From positions 6,325,525-6,389,524 of the forward strand of contig NZ_CP012036.1 in the NCBI RefSeq assembly GCF_001298445.1: a stretch of DNA of 64,000 nucleotides, read 5' to 3'. The translations under genes were made by a program, and so were the position numbers. Numbering within the stretch: position 1 is the first letter of the stretch; each line of letters opens with the position of its first letter. Origin of the DNA: Nostoc piscinale CENA21. GTDB taxonomy: Bacteria > Cyanobacteriota > Cyanobacteriia > Cyanobacteriales > Nostocaceae. Below, one piece after another: positions 45,251 through 57,800 of this stretch. Below the pieces are notes generated by a model that saw only the letters and a program-made list of their open reading frames with translations, was not told where the DNA came from and searched no databases.

Positions 45251-46651
45251 ATGACAACTACCACAAATCGTCGTAAATCCAACACATTCTATGTCATTTT
45301 AATTGCTGGTGCTGCTGCCCTCGGTGGCTTTTTGTTCGGGTTTGATACCGCCGTAATTAACGGTGCAGTGGCAGCTTTATCTACAGCTTTTAACGCCAAT
45401 AGTGTACTAACTGGCCTTGCGGTATCCCTGGCATTGTTAGGCTCGGCGATCGGAGCCTTTTATGCTGGCAAAATAGCAGACCGATATGGCCGAGTCAAAG
45501 CAATGGTGGTGGCTTCAATTTTCTTTACCATCAGTGCTGTTGGTTCTGGGATTGCCTTTGGCATTTGGGATTTTATTTTTTGGCGGTTATTGGGTGGATT
45601 AGCTGTTGGTGCTGCCAGTGTAATTGCCCCGGCTTACATTGCTGAATGTTCTCCTAGTAATTTGCGAGGCAGATTGGGATCTCTGCAACAACTAGCAATT
45701 GTCGTCGGCATTTTCATCGCCCTGCTATGTGACTACTTTATAGCAGTATCAGCAGGTTCCGCCGAGTCGCCATTTTTGTTTGGGATAGATGCTTGGCGGT
45801 GGATGTTTTGGACAGAAATTCCGCCGGCGGTGTTGTATGGTATGGCTGCTTTAATGATTCCTGAATCACCCCGCTATTTAGTAGCCCAAGGACGAGAACC
45901 AGAAGCCGCCAACGTGTTGAATAAAATTATCGGGGGTAACGTCCTCGCCAAAATCGAAGAAATTCGCCAAACAGTGATGCGGGAACGGGAACCGCAATTT
46001 TCTGACCTTTTACGCCGGAGTGGCGGACTTCTCCCGATAGTTTGGATTGGTATCGGTATATCTTTACTTCAACAATTCGTCGGTATCAATGTCATCTTTT
46101 ACTACAGCAGTGTTTTATGGCGGGCTGTTGGCTTTTCTGAAAAAGATTCCCTTAGTATCACAGTAATTACAGGTGCAGTAAATATTATTACTACATTAGT
46201 AGCGATCGCCTTCGTCGATAAATTTGGTCGCAAGCCCTTACTAATTCTAGGGTCAATCGGGATGACCATTACCTTGGGAACAATGGCATCAATTTTTGGT
46301 ACTGCGCCACTAGATGCTGCTGGCAACCCCAGTCTCACAGGCAGTTCAGGTCTTGTTGCGCTTTTAGCTGCCAACCTCTATGTATTTTGTTTCGGCTTCT
46401 CCTGGGGGCCAGTCACCTGGGTACTGTTAGGCGAAATGTTTAACAATAAAATTCGCGCCGCAGCACTGTCTGTTGCAGCCGCGATGCAGTGGGTAGCTAA
46501 TTTTGCTGTTTCCACATCATTTCCTCCCATTCTGCAATATTTCGGCTTGGGTGCAGCCTACGGACTCTATACGACTGCGGCAGCTATCTCGTTATTTTTT
46601 GTACTATTTTTTATTAAAGAGACCAAAGGGATGGAATTAGAAGATATGTAA
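45251..46651 (+). CDS. glcP: MFS sugar permease, GlcP-like
   Basis: The 466-residue member of the sugar porter family has 12 predicted helices. GGFLFGFDTAVINGA, the repeated DRYGRVK and DKFGRKP loops, PESPRYLVAQGRE and the C-terminal PETKG-equivalent KETKGMELED are present. It probably imports glucose by H+ symport. A glcP gene in a similar cluster of Nostoc punctiforme is needed for plant symbiosis. It is co-directional with frtABC and ends before a hairpin. Confidence 0.87.
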   Translation: MTTTTNRRKSNTFYVILIAGAAALGGFLFGFDTAVINGAVAALSTAFNANSVLTGLAVSLALLGSAIGAFYAGKIADRYGRVKAMVVASIFFTISAVGSGIAFGIWDFIFWRLLGGLAVGAASVIAPAYIAECSPSNLRGRLGSLQQLAIVVGIFIALLCDYFIAVSAGSAESPFLFGIDAWRWMFWTEIPPAVLYGMAALMIPESPRYLVAQGREPEAANVLNKIIGGNVLAKIEEIRQTVMREREPQFSDLLRRSGGLLPIVWIGIGISLLQQFVGINVIFYYSSVLWRAVGFSEKDSLSITVITGAVNIITTLVAIAFVDKFGRKPLLILGSIGMTITLGTMASIFGTAPLDAAGNPSLTGSSGLVALLAANLYVFCFGFSWGPVTWVLLGEMFNNKIRAAALSVAAAMQWVANFAVSTSFPPILQYFGLGAAYGLYTTAAAISLFFVLFFIKETKGMELEDM

Positions 46652-46659
46652 TTACACCA

Positions 46660-46694
46660 GGGAATAGGGAACAGTTTTCAGATTCTCTATTCCC
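46660..46694 (+). terminator. hairpin after glcP
   Basis: GGGAATAG (46660-46667) pairs with CTATTCCC (46687-46694), starting 8 bases past the glcP stop. There is no T run, so it is a weak terminator or processing hairpin. The remaining gap to oprB (to 46989) has a GC-rich short repeat near 46858-46912. Confidence 0.45.
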
Positions 46695-46989
46695 TCCATA
46701 GCGGTTCTCACTTCAGTCAGAATAACTAACCGCAGATAAAAGCTTTCACATCAATAACCTGTGCTGTTATTGCATACATACAAATCAGCGATACGAAATA
46801 TAAAGTTGAGTTTTATAGACGTACACACAAACTCTCCGAAACTCTCCTGAATCAGCGTCCTCTGCGCCTCTGTGGTACCCTGCGGGAAGCCGTTTGCGCG
46901 TCTACGTTTCTTCATACTTCTGTCTCATTCCCAAATATCTGAATCGAAATCTCTCAAGCTCAAACACAGCTAGAGGTTTCTAATTTGCT

Positions 46990-48636
46990 ATGCAGATTTT
47001 TACTACACCAAACGCCATGTTGAAACATCTTTTGTACAGTTTTTCGCTTTTACTCTTAGCCTCTCCAACAGCCTTAGCAGAACCTATAGATAATAACTTG
47101 AATACAGCCAATATCAATGCTCACGCACTGCAAGGACAAGTCACATCAGTGTCTCAATTTTCTGATATACAGCCAACAGATTGGGCATTTATAGCTTTGC
47201 AATCATTAGTAGAACGCTACGGTTGTATAGCAGGCTATCCAAATTCTACTTATCGCGGTAATCGTGCCTTAACTCGTTATGAATTTGCAGCTGGATTAAG
47301 TGCTTGCTTAGACCATATCAACGAATTAATTGCCACATCTACTAGTGAGCTAGTCAACAAAGAAGACTTAGCAGTATTGCAAAAGTTACAGACAGATTTC
47401 GCCACCGAATTAGCCACTTTGCAAGGTCGGATAAATAATTTAGAGGCGCGGACAAACACTCTAGAACAACAGCAATTTTCTACAACTACCAGGTTAAATG
47501 CTCAAATTATTACGGCTGTGAGTGATACCTTTGGCAACAAAGTAGGCGGTACAAAAGATGAAACTAACCCATTCTTGGCAACTCGTGGTCGTTTGAATTT
47601 AGAAAGTAGTTTTACGGGCAAAGATTTGCTGCGAGTCCGGCTGGAGTTTGGTAACTTTGCGAATAATAATGGTTCTAGCCAAGTTGCTGCTGCTACAGGC
47701 ACAGGGATGACGCGCTTGAACTTCGATTTTGATAGTAACAATACGCTGTTTGTACCCCACGTTCGTTATTACTTCCCGGTGAGTGATTCCCTCTCCTTTG
47801 TAGTTGGCCCTACAGGTATTGGTTATACAGACATTTCAACTACGGTTACACCTCCGACAATTGCTGATGATGGTAATGGGGTTCCTTCTCTATTTGGATC
47901 ATATAGTCCCATATTCCGCAGAGGTGGCGGTGGGGCAGCCGCTAACTGGAATATTACTCAAGACTTGGTTCTCTCCTTGGGTTACTTAGCCAGCAGTCCG
48001 AATACACCATCCGCTAAAAACGGGTTATTTGATGGTGGCTACAATGCCCTAGCTCACTTAGCTTATTACGGTCAACAAGGAGCTATTGGTGTAGCTTACT
48101 CTCATGGTTATAGCCCTGGTGGAGTAGTTGATCTCACAGGTGGAACGGGGAGTGTTTTAGCGACTTCTCCTTTTGGTAATAGTATTGCCACTGCTAACAG
48201 TATTGTTGGGATGCAAGGATACTATCGGTTTTCCCCAAATTTCCAGGTTCATGCTTGGGGTGGATATATTTGGGCAACTGCCAAGAACTCTGGTTTCAGC
48301 GATATTTCTAATGGGCGGGGTGGCACAGATTCTTTGTTCGTCAATAGTGGCGACAATGCGAATGCTTGGTTTGGGGCAATTGGGATGTCGTTTCCAGATG
48401 TGGGGGGTAAGGGTAATCTCCCAGGAATTATTTTTGGTTTACCACCGCGAGTTGCTCACAGTGATGTCCGTCAAGAAGGAGATAACGCTTACCACATCGA
48501 AGCATTTTATCGCTGGCGACTGAACAACAATATATCTGTGACTCCTGGTTTTTGGGTAATTCTCAACCCAGAAAACAACCGCAATAACGATACTCAACAA
48601 TATGTAGGAGTGGTTCGTACAACCTTTGATTTTTGA
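46990..48636 (+). CDS. oprB: OprB-family carbohydrate porin with SLH domain
   Basis: The 548-residue outer-membrane protein has a signal peptide (LLYSFSLLLLASPTALAEP). An SLH domain at ~50-115 (FSDIQPTDWAFIALQSLVER, then ALTRYEFAAGL) anchors it to the wall. A coiled coil at ~120-160 and an OprB beta-barrel ending in the terminal aromatic (VVRTTFDF) follow. Cyanobacterial members let sugars cross the outer membrane. Its place after glcP completes the uptake route. Met10 is an alternative start. Confidence 0.88.
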   Translation: MQIFTTPNAMLKHLLYSFSLLLLASPTALAEPIDNNLNTANINAHALQGQVTSVSQFSDIQPTDWAFIALQSLVERYGCIAGYPNSTYRGNRALTRYEFAAGLSACLDHINELIATSTSELVNKEDLAVLQKLQTDFATELATLQGRINNLEARTNTLEQQQFSTTTRLNAQIITAVSDTFGNKVGGTKDETNPFLATRGRLNLESSFTGKDLLRVRLEFGNFANNNGSSQVAAATGTGMTRLNFDFDSNNTLFVPHVRYYFPVSDSLSFVVGPTGIGYTDISTTVTPPTIADDGNGVPSLFGSYSPIFRRGGGGAAANWNITQDLVLSLGYLASSPNTPSAKNGLFDGGYNALAHLAYYGQQGAIGVAYSHGYSPGGVVDLTGGTGSVLATSPFGNSIATANSIVGMQGYYRFSPNFQVHAWGGYIWATAKNSGFSDISNGRGGTDSLFVNSGDNANAWFGAIGMSFPDVGGKGNLPGIIFGLPPRVAHSDVRQEGDNAYHIEAFYRWRLNNNISVTPGFWVILNPENNRNNDTQQYVGVVRTTFDF

Positions 48637-48774
48637 ACTATGGCAATCCTTAAATGATGGACAAACACCTCTGCTTTTTGAAAGTGCTGAGTTATGAGTA
48701 AACAGAATATTGCTCTTTCATACTTGATGAAGAAATCAGTTTCATCAGACTGCCTTGTCTACTTTATCCCACAC

Positions 48775-51700
48775 TTAATGATTGTTGATAGCATCATCTG
48801 TAATGGGTAAGGAAATTACAAACTCTGTTCCCTGTCCTAAAACAGAATGAACTGCAATTTTACCACCATGTTTTTCTTCGACAATTTGTCTGGCGATCGC
48901 TAATCCCAGTCCTGTACCTTTCCCAACTCCTTTTGTCGTAAATAAATGGTCAAAGATGCGCGATTTGATCTCTTCGCTCATGCCTTGACCATTATCAGCA
49001 ATGGAGATTGTAACATGCTGATTTTCAATGGCAGTTTTCACGATAATTTTGTGAAGATTGAGCTTGAGTTCTTCAAAACTTTTGCCAATACTTGATTCAT
49101 CTAAAGCATCAATGGCATTAGCAAGAATATTCATAAATACCTGATTTAATTGTCCAGGAAAGCACAAGATTGGCTGTAAATTATCGTACTTGGTTACAAC
49201 TAAAATTTCTGGTCGGTGCTGATTTGCTTTCAGGCGATGCTTAAGAATTAAAATTGTGCTATCAATGCCTTCATTAATATTAAATAGTACCTTATAATCT
49301 TGATCTGCACGAGAGAAAGTTCTTAAACTGGTGCTGATATTTTTCAATCTATCAGCAGCTATTACCATTGCATCAAGCATTTTTGGTAAGTCTTCTAAGC
49401 TATAGTCTAAGTCGATTTCTTTGGCATGAGCAAGAATTTCTGCGTCAGGATTTGGTAGAGCTTGTTGGTATAGTTTTAGGTGTTCGGTGATATCAGTTAA
49501 GGTGGGTTTAGCTTGTTCGAGGCTAACCGCAATAAAGCCGAGAGGATTGTTCATTTCATGGGCTACCCCAGCAACTAAGTTACCAAGTGCAGACATTTTC
49601 TCATGTTGGATCATTTGCAGTTGAGCTTGTTGCAGTTCTTGGAGAGCATTTTCTAGGGCTTGAGATTTTTGCTCAATGGCAGCTTCAGCAAGTTTGCGAT
49701 CGCTAATATCAATGACAATCCCATCCCATACCATTTCACCATCCTCGTTAATTTCTGGTTGGGATGCAGCTTTTACCCACTTGATATTCCCATTTGGTGT
49801 AATAATGCGCCACTCATGTTGAAAGGTGGAGAGATTTTGTGCTGATTCCATAGTGGCGCGAAACGTCTCTGCTTGATCTTCGGGATGTTCAAAATCACGC
49901 AGGCTAAATTTCTCTGACATCAAATCCTTAGCAGCCACTTCGTAAAGGCTTTGACATCCAGAACTAACATAGGGTACTGAAGCTGAACCATCGGCTTTAA
50001 TGCGGATTTGATAAATCATTCCCGGAATATTATCTGCAAGTTTCTGAAAGCGGTTTTCACTCAGGCGTAATTTTTCCAGGGATTGTTCTAACTGTTGGGC
50101 ATAAATTTGAGAATCTTGATAAAGTCGGGCATTTTCCAGAGAAATCGCTGCCTGGGTACAAAGAAAGTTGAGAATTAGAATGCGATCGCTGGTAAATACA
50201 TTACTGGTAGAGCGATTCTTTAAATACAAAATCCCAATTATCTGTCCTTGATTGATAATCGGTAAGCACAACAAACTTTTTGGTTGTCGTTCTTGTAAAT
50301 ACTCATCAATTACAGGTAAATTGGTCTTGAGTTCGTCAATCATCACCATTTCTTGAGTGTTTTTGACGTACTGAATCAACTTGAGTGGTAAGTTGGAGTT
50401 ACCCTCTAAAGGTTCGGTACAAAGTTCTATGGTTGCTAGTGTAGCAATTGCCCTAACCAACCATTGGCCTTGACTATCAGGTAGGATTAAGGCACAGCGA
50501 TCGCCCCCAGAATGTTGCAGAATAATTTGTGTTAATTGGTGCAGTAGTTCATCTAGTTGAATCGTGCCAGAGATCGCTTGAGAAGCTTTGAGGATAGCAG
50601 CAAAATCAAAGGTATTGATGTCAGTGCTAGAAGAACGACTCAAATGAGCAGAATTATCAATAGAGATCACGGGGCTGATACTGCTTGATAGTGTTTCCAG
50701 CATTTGTAATGGTTGTACTCTCTGCTGGAGAATAATATGCAGTAAATCAGGATAGCGATTTTCCAAATCTTGAGTTTTGGCTTTTGCACCCCAACGAGCG
50801 TAACAGTAGTATGCTTCCTGCATATAACTGGCTGCTACTTTTTGTCTACCCCAATTCAGGTAAAATTTAGCTGCGAGTTCATTGCTCAATGCTTCATCTT
50901 GCAGATAACCGTGAGTTTTAGCTTGGGCAATAGCTAAATCATAATATTCCATCGCTTCAGCCAGTTTACCAAGCACTCGATAGCGTTCTGCGGCTACAAG
51001 TTGCCAACGATGTTGATGATTGAATGGTGCATAAGTAGCCCAAGTTTGGAGTTTTTCTTGATGGGCATTAATTCGCTCTAAAATAACTGATTGTTCTTGG
51101 ATATCAGCATCACTGTAGCGTGCCAGATGAATTAAAGCATCATAAAAAACTCCGATAACTGCAACGAAATAGCCAATGACTGCACCACTATACTGTTCTG
51201 CTAAGGCAGCTTGTTGGGAAGCAAGTTCATCTTCGCCAAACAAATAACAGAGAACGGCTTGATTAAGATAAAGATAGAATAACCCTGTATCATTGTTGAC
51301 AGCTTGTAAACTGGGCAGAACTTCGGTGACATTGAAGACTTTCCCTTCTAAACGATAGGGAACTTCTGCTTGTCCTAATAAGTTGAGGACTGTTTGCTGA
51401 TAACACTCTTGATACTTTAAGGTTGCTTCTTGTTTGACTTGGCTGATAACTTGCCGATAAGCCTTCATTTCCTGTGCCAAATCACTTAATTCTCGGCCAC
51501 TCCAATAAGCATACTGACTATATGTCACTATGTTCATCGCCACATATACCCAATCTCCGGTGTCTAAGCCACTCTGATAAGCTTCTAAAAGAGATGGAAT
51601 AATGCGATCTAAAGGTTCTTTCCAGTGGCGGATGAAAGTATTGATGATAAAATAAGCCCTGGTTTTAAATGCGTTAATTTGATGTTGTTCGAGTAATTTT

Positions 51701-54631
51701 AACGAAAGTTGCCCAAATTCATAGCCAGCATCAATATTTCCTATAAAACCACAGAGAATTAATCCATAGTCTGCATAGGAAAAAATAGCAATAGACGAAT
51801 TCCCAAACTGGATAGACATCTGCACTTGTTTGAAGGTGATGAGTGGTAATAGTGCAGGTGCAACAATGTAAACAGACGACACCAGTTTAGTCATGATTTG
51901 CATGGCTGCTAGTTGATAGGGATCATTCATTACAGGCAAATCCGCTAAACTTAGGGGGGTGCTACCTATCCATAGTTGCTGTGTATATTGGGTTTCGGTG
52001 CTAATATCTGTTGTAGTTGGCTGTGCGGGAAATTCCACGCCAAGTAATTTCAATACTTGCAACCCAGTTTCAACCACTTCGGCAAATTTACCTTGCGATC
52101 GAAATGCCATCATTCGGACTTCATAGACTTTGATCGTATCCAGCAAAGAAGTAGCCGATTGCAACACCACCTCACCCCATGCTGGTAGCTTGTCAAAGTC
52201 TGTATTCAGGCAAGCCGCTTCTAAACGCTCGTTATGCAGATTTAGGGTTAATTGGTAATGTTCTCTCCAGGCATCGGCGGGAAGTAAGTCAATGCCTTGG
52301 GTGCAATATTTGACAGCAGCATTATAGGCTACACCTTTAGCTTTGCGCCCCGCCAGCAAATTCAGTTCGGCTAACTCTAGTTGTTTGTCGGGCTGAGTGA
52401 TTAAATCAATGCCGATATTCAGGTGATTGACAATTTCAAAAATATATGTATCTATTTGAGTTGCAGGTGTATTCGCGTGCAGTAATTGACCGATCGCCAG
52501 ATGGGTGACTTGTTTTTGGTCTTCGGGAATTAAAGAGTAAGCCGCTTGTTGGACGCGATCATGGAGAAAGCGATAAGCAACATTTTCGACATTGTTAGTC
52601 TGAGCTTCTTGCTCATCGCTGAGATAAAACTTATAAACTTGACTTTGGGGTAAAATCAATCCTTCCTGCAAAATCTGCCACAAAGCATCTGCTACTGTCT
52701 GGGGCGAGTGTTGGGAAACAACTGCCAAAGAGGTTAAATCAAAAGAGTTGCCAATACAAGCAGCTAACTTCAGGATATTTTGCGAATCAAGAGGCAATTT
52801 CTGTAACTGAGTAGCCATAAATTCCACTACATCATCAGTCACAGATAAGGCATTCACTTGAGCAAAATCACATTCCCAGTAACCTTGCTGGTGATCAAAT
52901 GTGATTTGTTTATCTTCGTATAAAGCCTTGAGAAACTGGGTGATAAAAAAGGGATTGCCTTTGGTTTTACGATTGATTAATTCTGTTAAGGGAAGCGATC
53001 GCTCTGTTGGACAATGCAAAGTATCAGCAACTAACTGATTGGTATCACTCAAGGAAAGAGGAGCCAGAGTAATTGTATTCACCGCCTTACCTGCTTTCTT
53101 GAGTTCTTCCACTGTCAAGATAAATGGATGGGCGGCTGATACTTCATTATTTCGATAAGCACCCAACAACAGCAGATAATTTTCATCCTCCATCAACAGT
53201 TTAATTAACTGTAGCGAAGCTAAATCCGCCCACTGTAAATCATCGAGAAACATCACCAAGGGATGTTTGTTGGTGGTAAACACGGCAATAAACTTTTGAA
53301 ACAGTAAATTAAACCGATTCTGCACCGCCGTTCCCGATAGTTCTGGTGCTGGCGGTTGTTTCCCAATCAATCGTTCTAATTCGGGAATTACCTCAATCAA
53401 AACTTGCCCGTTTTCTCCCACAACTTGCAAAATTTGATTGCGCCACTGTAGCAATTGTGCGTCTGATTCGGACAACAATTGTGATATTAAGTCACGTAAA
53501 GCTTGCACAAAAGCGGATAAGGGAATATTCCGGTTGAACTGGTCAAATTTACCTTTGATAAAATAACCTTGCTGACGGGTTATGGGCTTGTGAACTTCAT
53601 TCACTACAGCCGTTTTACCAATCCCGGAAAATCCCGCCACTAGCATCATTTCTGATGTGCCACTAGCCACACGTTCAAATGCTTGTAATAAGGTGCTGAC
53701 TTCTGCTTCTCTACCATACAATTTTTCGGGGATGAGGAAGCGATCGCACACATCCCGCCCACCAATTTTAAAATCAATAATTTGCCCTGTATTTTGAAGT
53801 TGAGTTAAGCAAAGTTCTAAATCATACTTTAATCCCAAAGCACTTTGATATCTATCTTCGGCATTTTTCGCCATTAATTTCAACACAATATCTGCTACTA
53901 CTTGCGGAATTTCTTCCCTGTTCCCTATCAACGTTGGCATTTTCGCTAAATGACAATGTACCAACTCCATCGGCTCATCGCTATTAAATGGCAATTCTCT
54001 TGTCAATAATTCATAAAATGTCACACCCAAAGAATAAAAATCACTGCGATAATCTATACCGCGGTTCATCCTCCCTGTTTGTTCTGGGGAAATATAAGCT
54101 AAAGTTCCTTCTAAAATATTAAGACTTTTAATTTCTTGAGTTTCTTTTGGGAGTAATGAAGCAATACCAAAATCAATTAATTGAACTTGTTTTGTTTGGG
54201 GATGAATTAAAATATTTGCTGGTTTAATGTCTTTATGAATGACTCGATGTTGATGTAGCGCATCGAGAATACTTGTGAGTTGAATGGCAATACTAAAAAA
54301 ATTCTATGAGCGAGATGTGAGTAGATGTGATGTATTCTCGTAAAGATATTTTTCCGGTATCTGGCATTACCAGAATATAACCGTTGTGATAAGTTAAGAG
54401 TGATAATGGCTGCACAATCCCCTGAATGTGGAGATTTTTGCTCATCGTATATTCGTTACGAAATTCTAGTAATTCATGAAAACTGGGGTATTCTGACGCT
54501 AACAGTTTAATGACTACTGGCAGATGATCTGACTGGCGAATAGCTTGATAGACGTGGGTTTTAGTACCAGCATAAAGTTGAGAGCAAATTTGGTATCCGG
54601 GAATTAGAGGAATACAAGTTAGAGTAGCCAT
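48775..54631 (-). pseudogene. HstK-type hybrid Ser/Thr and histidine kinase, copy 1, one frameshift
   Basis: Removing one base from a seven-base T run on the coding strand (54295-54301) joins 54631-54293 to the long frame, giving about 1951 residues. Order: Ser/Thr kinase (HKDIKPAN, an intact DFG, SPEQTGRMNRG); AAA ATPase (VAGFSGIGKTAVVNEVHKPI); a long helical repeat region; GAF; one PAS; then HisKA (ALGNLVAGVAHEMNNPLGF) and HATPase (ADNGQGMS, GKGTGLGLAIARQ). Relatives in Anabaena are HstK sensors. As written, the break separates the N-lobe from the catalytic loop. It is tandem with a paralogue. Confidence 0.85.
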
Positions 54632-54832
54632 ATTACATGCCTCAAGGCATCAGTTATTGTTCGCGTCTAGAATTTAGTATTCCCATAAACTAGACTTTTG
54701 CTAACGATGTCAATAATTTTTCTGCTTTTCTAATTCATGATGTGAAATATGATAATAATGTGTAATTGATAATTTCTAGATACAGGTTTATCTAGCTTAT
54801 CTTTAATTATAAATTTTGTCGTCAACCCACCG

Positions 54833-57800
54833 CTAATTATCTGTAATAGGTAGAGAAATTATAAACTCTGTGCCTTCTCCTAAAACAGAATTAACTGTGA
54901 TTTTGCCGCCATGTTTTTCTTCCACAATTTGCCGAGCGATCGCTAGTCCTAATCCTGTACCTTTCCCGACTCCTTTTGTTGTAAACAAATAATCAAATAT
55001 GTGGGATTTAATATCTTCACTGATGCCCTGACCATTATCAGCGATGGAGATTGTAACATGATAATTTTCGATTGCTGTTGTGACAATAATTTTATAAGGA
55101 TTTAGTTTAATTTCTTCAAAACTGCGCCCGGCACTTGACTCATCTAAAGCATCGATCGCATTGGCGATAATATTCATAAATACTTGATTTAATTGCCCAG
55201 GAAAACATAGGATTGGTTGTAAATCATCATAATCTGTCACCACAATAATTTCTGGACGTTGGTCGTTAGCTTTCAGACGATGTTTGAGAATTAAAATTGT
55301 GCTATCAATGCCTTCATTAATATTAAACAGCACTTTATAAGTTTGATCGGCACGGGAAAAAGTTCTTAAACTGGTGCTAATACTTTTTAATCTCTCACAA
55401 GCTAACACCATTGCATCGAGCATTTTTGGTAGGTCTTCTAAGCTATAGTCTAAGTCAATTTCTTTGGCATGATTAAGAATTTCATCTTTAGGATTAGGGA
55501 GAGCTTGCTGATAGAATTTGAGGTGTGTAGTAATATCACTCAAGATGGGTTGAGCCTGTTGCAGACTAGCCGAAATAAAGCCAAGAGGATTATTCATTTC
55601 ATGAGCTACACCTGCAACTAAGTTACCAAGTGCAGACATTTTTTTCTTGTTGCACCATTTGTAGTTGAGTTTGTTTTAGTTCGTGGAGAGCTTGTTCGAG
55701 TTCCTGTGATTTTTGCTCAATGGCGGCTTCAGCTTGTTTACGATCGCTAATATCTCGAATAATAGTAGACAGATATTCAACTTCATCGGCAGCATTTTTG
55801 TGAGCAATAATCACCTGAGAAACTGGAATTTCCTTACCCTGTAAGTCTAAAATTGCTGACTCACCACTCCAAGTTCCCTGACGGATAGCGATGGGTACGG
55901 CGACGCTCTGCATATATTGCATTGCTTGGGGTGGTGTCAGACTAGAAATATGAAATTCTGCCTTACTATCTTGGAACTGCCAAAATTTCTGTCCAGCAGG
56001 GTTAATATAAAGATTATTGCCGAAATTATCAGTAATGCCCACAATATCTGGGGTAGCATCAACAATTGCTAGTAGTTGTTGTTGCTCTTGTTCTGCACGT
56101 TTGCGTTCACGAAGTGCAGCTTGCTGTTCGCTAATATCAATGACAATCCCATCCCATACCATTTCACCATCTTCGCTAATTTCTGGTCGAGAAATGGCTT
56201 TTACCCATTTAACATTTCCATTGGGTGTAATAATCCGCCATTCATGTCGAAAGGTGGAGAGATTTTGTGCTGATTCCATAGCAGCGCGAAAATTATTGTC
56301 CCGATCTTCAGGATGTTCAAAATCACGCAGACTATATTTTCCTGACATTAAATCCTCAGCAGCTACTTCGTAAAGAGTTTGGCATCCAGAACTGACATAA
56401 GATATCGAAGATGAACCATCAGCTTGAATCCGAATTTGATAAATCAATCCGGGAATATTATCTGCAAGTTTCTGAAAGCGGTTTTCACTCAGGCGTAACT
56501 TTTCCAGCGATTGTTCTAACTGTTGAGCATAAATTTGGGAATCTTGATAAAGTCGGGCATTTTCCAGAGAAATCGCTGCTTGAGTACAAAGAAAGTTGAG
56601 AATTAGAATACGATCGCTAGTAAACACTCCACGAGTAGAGCGATTCTTTAAATATAAAATGCCAATTAAATTACCTTGATTGAGAATCGGTAAGCACAAT
56701 AAACTTTTTGGCTGTCTTTCCTGTAAATATTCATCAATTACAGGTAAATCTGTTTGCAGTTCATCAATTACCACAATTTCTTGGGTATTTTTCACATATT
56801 GAATAAATTTGACAGGTAAATTGAGATTGTCTTCTAAAGGTTCACAAAAAAGTTCGGTGTTATCTGGTGTAGCAATTGCTCTTACTTGCCATTCTCCTTG
56901 ACTATCAGGCAAAATTAAGGCGCAGCGATCGCCCCCAGAATGTTGCAAAATAATCTGAGTCAGTTGTTGCAGCAGTTCATCCAGTTGAATTGTGCTGGAG
57001 ATAGCTTGAGAAGCTTTGAGAATCGTCGCAAAATCCAGGGCTATATTGATGTTGCTACTAGAAGAACGAGTTTGTTCTTTGGAACTATGAATCGAAATTT
57101 GAGGATTAACTTGTGTGGAGAATGTTTCCAGCACATTCAGGGATTGTACTTTCTGCTGGAGAATAGGTTGCAGTAAATGAGGGTAGCGGTTTTCTAAATC
57201 TTGGGTTTTGGCTTGGCTACCCCAGCGAGCGTAACAGTAGTATGCCTCCTGCATATAACCAGAGGCCACTTTCTCTTTACCCCAATGCAGGTAAAATTTG
57301 GCAGCCAGTTCATTGCTGAGTGCTGCTTCTTGTAAATAACCGTGAGTTTTCGCACCAGTAATGGCTAAATCGTAATGTGCCATTGCATCATAATTTTGAC
57401 CTAAAACCCGCAATTTTTCTGCTGCTACAAGTGAAGAGCGATGTTGATGATTAAAGGGGGCTAAATTTGCCCAATTTTGGAGTTTTTCTTGATGACTATT
57501 GACTCGCTCAATAATCATCGATTGTTGTTCAGCATCCGCCATTTCATACTGCGTTAAATGAATTAAAGCATCATAGAAAACCCGCATAACTACCATGAAA
57601 TAACCAATGCCAGCATCATGATACTGTTCTGCTATGGTTGCTTGTTCCGCAGCTTGTTCATATTTTCCAAACAGATAACAAAGAATAGCTTGAGATAAAG
57701 AAACATGAAATAACGCGACTCGATCATGGGTAGCTTGTAAATGAGGCAAAACCTGGGTTGCATTGAAGACTTCACCTGCCAACAAATAGGGGATTTCAGC

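Noticed and set aside
54293..54631. Stand-alone truncated kinase-like gene
   Set aside because: Removing one base from the run at 54295-54301 continues directly into the kinase catalytic loop, so it is the 5' end of copy 1.
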